Assembly (NCBI GenBank): GCA_964440915.1
Contig: CAYTTV010000006.1
Location: 1 to 64,000 of the forward strand
Direction: 5' to 3'
Source: CAMPJM01 sp964440915
Lineage (GTDB): Bacteria > Bacteroidota > Bacteroidia > Cytophagales > Cyclobacteriaceae
Length of the DNA stretch: 64,000 nt
The translations under genes were made by a program, and so were the position numbers. The notes under the pieces were generated by a model. It was not told the origin of the DNA. It searched no databases and saw only the letters and a list, made by a program, of their open reading frames with translations. Shown here in pieces: positions 60,663-64,000 of the stretch. The first letter of the stretch is position 1; each line of letters starts with the position of its first letter.

Positions 60663-61079
60663 TTAAGGTCTTAAAGTGATTAGGATGTCATCCATCAACT
60701 TTAGCTGAACCTCGCCTGAGGAGGCTTCTTGGACAATATAGATCATTGAGAAATTATCCTGAAGGTTATAGAATATAAGGCTGTCACGCTCAACCTTCCA
60801 TTGTAAGTCATTTTGAATGGTATCGGTGCTAAACAAACATCCAGGGTAGCCATATGCTACGACTTCTACCTGCCCATTACTTTTAAAATTCATGTGGCCT
60901 CTCATAACGCTGTCCTGACCTGTAGGCTTAGTTGCACTATGGATCTTCCAAACTGCTTCCCATTGCCCTTCTAATTGGCTTTTATCTTGTGCTAAACAGA
61001 AAGAAGGTGAAATCATCAATAAAAAGGGCGTCAAAACAAAAACACACCTCCAAGCCGAAATATCTGTTATACCTTTCAT
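60663..61079 (-). CDS. Small secreted protein, lipocalin-like
   Basis: 138 residues with a signal peptide (long hydrophobic stretch ending F-C-L-A-Q). The mature part has a L-E-G-Q-W-E-A-V-W start and alternating strands ending in L-I-F-Y-N-L-Q, consistent with a lipocalin/META-like beta-barrel of the kind named 'lipocalin family' or DUF. I recognise no exact family. Single gene upstream of the metY promoter, on the same strand. Confidence 0.65.
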   Translation of the reverse strand: MKGITDISAWRCVFVLTPFLLMISPSFCLAQDKSQLEGQWEAVWKIHSATKPTGQDSVMRGHMNFKSNGQVEVVAYGYPGCLFSTDTIQNDLQWKVERDSLIFYNLQDNFSMIYIVQEASSGEVQLKLMDDILITLRP

Positions 61080-61204
61080 TATTCATCCATTCCTATACCA
61101 AACAGATATTAAACGGCCAAGATCATGGAAGATTGTATGAATAACCGAAACAGAATAAGAGGCTCATATTATAAGCATGTAAGGTTTTATCACCTTAAGG
61201 TCCT

Positions 61205-61798
61205 TTATGGCTCATTGGAAACTAATTTCTTTTGATTGATATCAAAACCTTCTGCCATTATCCTATACTGATCAAAAATAGACCGTACAGCCCTTTTGAT
61301 ATGCCTTTCATTATTGGCATAACTATAGCCGAAAACTCCAGAAGCATATCCCTGCCAAACGGTATTATTCTTTTTAGTATCAATTAGCTGCACTAAGACG
61401 GTACCTTCCTTGAGCTCTAGCTTAATTGGATCGTACTTGTCTTCATCCACTTCTTTTTCGACCCACCTATCAAGCTCTGGCTGATTATACCCTCGAAATT
61501 TCATGTTGTCATAGAATATGCTGTACGCTACAAGCAATCGGGGCTTATCTTCAGAAAGTTTATACCCCAAAATTTCCATTCTGCTTTTTATTGCCTCTTC
61601 CAGCAATGGTTTATAGGCCAACTCGGCAGAGTCTTGGTCAATTTTAGCATTACGCATAAAATTAAAAGAACTGTATTTCTTAAAGTTTCCCCTGTAGTCG
61701 TAATCATATTCTAAAACATATTCGCGCCTCATACAACTTGAAAAAACAATCAGGAGAAAAATAAGGGTGAGGGTGAGGGTGATTTTGATGTTATTCAT
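61205..61798 (-). CDS. DUF4136 lipoprotein
   Basis: 197 residues. Signal peptide with lipobox (V-F-S-S-C), in which T-L-T-L-T-L is coded by three copies of a six-base repeat. The body has the DUF4136 layout: D-Y-D-Y-R-G-N-F-K-K-Y-S-S-F-N-F near 32, E-A-I-K-S-R-M-E-I-L-G-Y near 70 and W-Q-G-Y-A-S-G-V near 150. A lipid-anchored envelope protein of unknown function. Confidence 0.82.
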   Translation of the reverse strand: MNNIKITLTLTLIFLLIVFSSCMRREYVLEYDYDYRGNFKKYSSFNFMRNAKIDQDSAELAYKPLLEEAIKSRMEILGYKLSEDKPRLLVAYSIFYDNMKFRGYNQPELDRWVEKEVDEDKYDPIKLELKEGTVLVQLIDTKKNNTVWQGYASGVFGYSYANNERHIKRAVRSIFDQYRIMAEGFDINQKKLVSNEP

Positions 61799-61917
61799 GG
61801 CTATGGAATTAAAAAAACTTAAGGAGATGTATAGATGTATATATAATGATAATTATCTATCATCCAATTTGTTATGCTTTATACAAAATAGACAATTTTT
61901 TAGATAATTCTACTGCT

Positions 61918-64000
61918 CTACCTCTTATTTCCCACAACAATGGGCTCTTTAAAAATCTTGATTTCTCCTGTCATGTCAAAAAGCTGAAAATAGATCATAT
62001 AAACACCTGTTTTCACCTTACTTAATTGGTGGTCAGTTCCATCCCATGAAAAGAAACCAGTAGTGCCCAAGCTTATTTGGTCAGCTATTCTCTTTATTAT
62101 CCTTCCCTGATTATCAAACACATAAACACTTGCCACATAATGTTGATTACGGAAACCATATTGTATTGTTGTATAGTCATTGTACCCGTCATTGTTTGGC
62201 GAGATCACGTTTGGCGATACTTTTATTTTGCCTTCTATTGCTGCAAAACCCCGGGATTGTGAATTGTATTCGCCAGGGGTCGCAAACCCACTGGTGCTGG
62301 CCGCCGAGGTCCAGTTATTGGGATCTTGAGTGGGTTTATCATACGCAATACGTTCCAAGGATACGCCCTCCACATCGCTGATAATAGCCGAATGAAATGA
62401 GTCACTGTAATCAAAACGATCGAGCTGCCTGTTCTTTGCATTCAAGAGGATAACTGTGCCTGCTTTGTCGGGATAGGATGGCATATTGCCCATCTCCAGC
62501 ATATTTTTACCTTTTGGGTAATACTCCAGGGTCTTGGCAATGCTTGTTGTAAGTGCAAGGAAAGTTTCTGGCGGAATCAATAAATCATCTTGTGTAATTG
62601 GGCTACGGGAATGCACTATCTCTTGGCCCGTCTCCTGCTCAAAGGCCGTATTGGCCAACATCCACCCTTTAGCATTCAGGTATTTTGTAGAGTGATTGTA
62701 AATTTCCACAAAATCAACTCCACCAACCTTTGGGTTAAATAACACTTCGTTGATAACAACTTCTCCAGGATCGGCCTCTTGAATCAGCCCAAACTTAAAC
62801 CTACTCTTTTCCTTGTTGATATAATTGCCATTACAGTCTTTGATTCTAAGCACTTCCAGTACGTATGTCATTCCTTCTACCAGTGGATCTTCTAAGCTCA
62901 GCACCAAAGAAGTAGCGGATTTATGATCCAAATTTATCTTATAGTAGATTGGCTGATTGTTCACGCTAATTTCAGCTTGGGGCAAGCTCATGGTATCTAT
63001 ACTTTCATTAAAGGTCAGGATCAGGGTTTGTTCATCCTTCGGCAATACCTGTATCAGCTCAGGGCCTTTAAGATCAGGCTTGGTAGCCAATACAGAATTT
63101 ACTCTTCCGGGTGTGCCGCCATCCCTGTCCATCGAAGCTTTCCAATTATCTTCTTGGCTGCATGGATTAAAAGGGTCTATCATTTCTAAGGAATAGCCTC
63201 CTTGATTCCTAATTGAACTCTTATACCATTGTGAGGTATAGTTGACCTGATCTACGAGATGGCCATCTTTTCGAAGCAATCTGATCTCGTCCTTGTCATT
63301 ATTGAGCGAAGGCCAAGGAGATACTCCCATTGTTGGCCCGTAAGGTTTGAAAGCTAGTGTATCCGAGACGGGACACAATATCACAAAATGCCCTGGCAGC
63401 AAGATAAATTCATCTAGCACACCTTCGGTTCTATCGTCAGCAATCCGCCATCCCAAGAGATTATAAGCATCATCCCCTACATTCAGTAATTCTATATATT
63501 CGGAATCTGGAAGTGCCACAACTGGATTTGGGTCAGGCATCAATTCGTTGATTACTACATTTCTAAATTCTGGCACCCCTTCTATATAAAACAAAAATGA
63601 AGTGGACAATGGCGGCATGACATTGCCTGCCATATCAGTGATCCCCTCTAAGGCTACGGCATATTCTATACCCGACTGCATATGTTTTGACAAGGCTAGT
63701 TTTATTAATGCGCCGTTGTCGACATCAAAAACAACATTTTTTGGAGTCCCAATAGTTGGCGTGATCCCAAAGCTTTCTGGTAGTACAGAGAAAGGATTTA
63801 ATGGTTCAGAAAAAAGCAACTGCAAGGTATCTTCAGAGAGGCCATGCATGCTCAATAAGGCAGGAGGCACAGTATCTATATAAGGGTCGCCTGACACGCT
63901 GAAGTTATCAAAATAGAATTTATCGCTACGAGTTGCCGTATAAGCACAATATATTCCCGTATAGGCACTTTGTTCTATTTCTTTGTCAATTTCCACTCCC
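61918..64000 (-). CDS. Large secreted lamin-tail protein, 5' end beyond the window
   Basis: At least 692 residues; the frame stays open to the window edge and begins inside a domain (Y-F-D-N-F-S-V), so the real start is outside. Order: part of a beta-sandwich, Ig/Big-5-like modules (about 40-130 and 315-400), two lamin tail domains (I-N-E-L-M-P-D-P-N-P near 150; I-N-E-V-L-F-N-P near 418) and a C-terminal secretion signal from about 593 with S-P-N-N-D-G-Y-N-D, W-D-G-T-D and G-V-Y-M-I-Y-F. This matches surface or extracellular proteins exported by the type IX system. Lamin tail domains are common in secreted nucleases and hydrolases, but no catalytic domain is in the visible part. Confidence 0.88.
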   Translation of the reverse strand, partial: GVEIDKEIEQSAYTGIYCAYTATRSDKFYFDNFSVSGDPYIDTVPPALLSMHGLSEDTLQLLFSEPLNPFSVLPESFGITPTIGTPKNVVFDVDNGALIKLALSKHMQSGIEYAVALEGITDMAGNVMPPLSTSFLFYIEGVPEFRNVVINELMPDPNPVVALPDSEYIELLNVGDDAYNLLGWRIADDRTEGVLDEFILLPGHFVILCPVSDTLAFKPYGPTMGVSPWPSLNNDKDEIRLLRKDGHLVDQVNYTSQWYKSSIRNQGGYSLEMIDPFNPCSQEDNWKASMDRDGGTPGRVNSVLATKPDLKGPELIQVLPKDEQTLILTFNESIDTMSLPQAEISVNNQPIYYKINLDHKSATSLVLSLEDPLVEGMTYVLEVLRIKDCNGNYINKEKSRFKFGLIQEADPGEVVINEVLFNPKVGGVDFVEIYNHSTKYLNAKGWMLANTAFEQETGQEIVHSRSPITQDDLLIPPETFLALTTSIAKTLEYYPKGKNMLEMGNMPSYPDKAGTVILLNAKNRQLDRFDYSDSFHSAIISDVEGVSLERIAYDKPTQDPNNWTSAASTSGFATPGEYNSQSRGFAAIEGKIKVSPNVISPNNDGYNDYTTIQYGFRNQHYVASVYVFDNQGRIIKRIADQISLGTTGFFSWDGTDHQLSKVKTGVYMIYFQLFDMTGEIKIFKEPIVVGNKR

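Noticed and set aside
1..64000. tRNA, rRNA, CRISPR, insertion sequence or phage genes
   Set aside because: Reading both strands, I found no tRNA-like clover, direct repeat array, transposase or integrase; the window looks like core chromosome.

Overview
The window looks like a chromosomal segment of a gliding-type Bacteroidota, most likely a Cytophagales member. Evidence: a GldB gliding lipoprotein, PorP/SprF and CHU_C-type (type B) secretion-signal proteins of the type IX secretion system, DUF6089 and OmpH tandem pairs, a Rho with a long low-complexity insertion, and Bacteroidota-type promoters (TAnnTTTG at -7) in front of many genes. The base composition is moderately AT-rich. I see no rRNA, tRNA, CRISPR array, insertion sequence or prophage, so most of the window reads as ordinary core genome. 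The genus is not determinable by eye.

Layout. 1-8 kb: a structured intergenic element, a four-PAS histidine kinase, two OmpA-family proteins and a type IX cassette (PorP/SprF-like protein plus a secreted protein with a type B C-terminal signal). 8-19 kb: small secreted proteins, UvrA, an ECF sigma factor with an overlapping small partner gene, endonuclease III, a glycosyltransferase, GldB, a beta-barrel protein and an SLC13 permease. 19-29 kb: diaminopimelate dehydrogenase, an orphan response regulator, a second ECF sigma factor, DUF4286, a double-ABC ATPase with one degenerate site, a lipoprotein, an acetyltransferase, a prolyl oligopeptidase and SerS. 29-39 kb: Rho with a clear promoter and terminator, a PAS kinase, an AraC regulator with a DUF417 (RclC-like) membrane protein, two dehydrogenases, a 2-oxoglutarate oxygenase and a ChrA transporter.

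39-51 kb is a long minus-strand envelope/housekeeping block: YqeY, CvpA, PabA, hydrolase, CBS-ACT protein, NAD kinase, two DUF6089 proteins, a PchB-like chorismate enzyme, UppS, BamA and two OmpH chaperones. UppS makes the undecaprenyl carrier, BamA inserts outer-membrane barrels and OmpH proteins chaperone them. 51-57 kb: a DUF1080 lipoprotein, cysteine desulfurase, phosphoglucosamine mutase, a small four-cysteine NqrM-like membrane protein and MazG. 56-60.6 kb: the methionine operon metY-metX-hom on the minus strand. 60.6-64 kb: secreted and lipoproteins, ending in a large lamin-tail protein cut by the window edge.

The most interesting stretch is the metY leader at 60202-60618. From promoter to gene it holds a complete SAM-I (S-box) riboswitch aptamer, then 14 nt later a 35-codon reading frame ending in five consecutive cysteine codons before its stop, then metY. 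The aptamer is clear by sequence. The poly-cysteine frame looks like a cysteine-sensing leader peptide, which would make this a two-input (SAM and cysteine) control region. That second part is an inference to be tested. Other points worth a look are the asymmetric double-ABC ATPase, the NqrM-like protein, the PchB homologue with Glu at the Gln90 position, the structured element at the left edge and an inverted repeat in the uvrA/sigma intergenic region.
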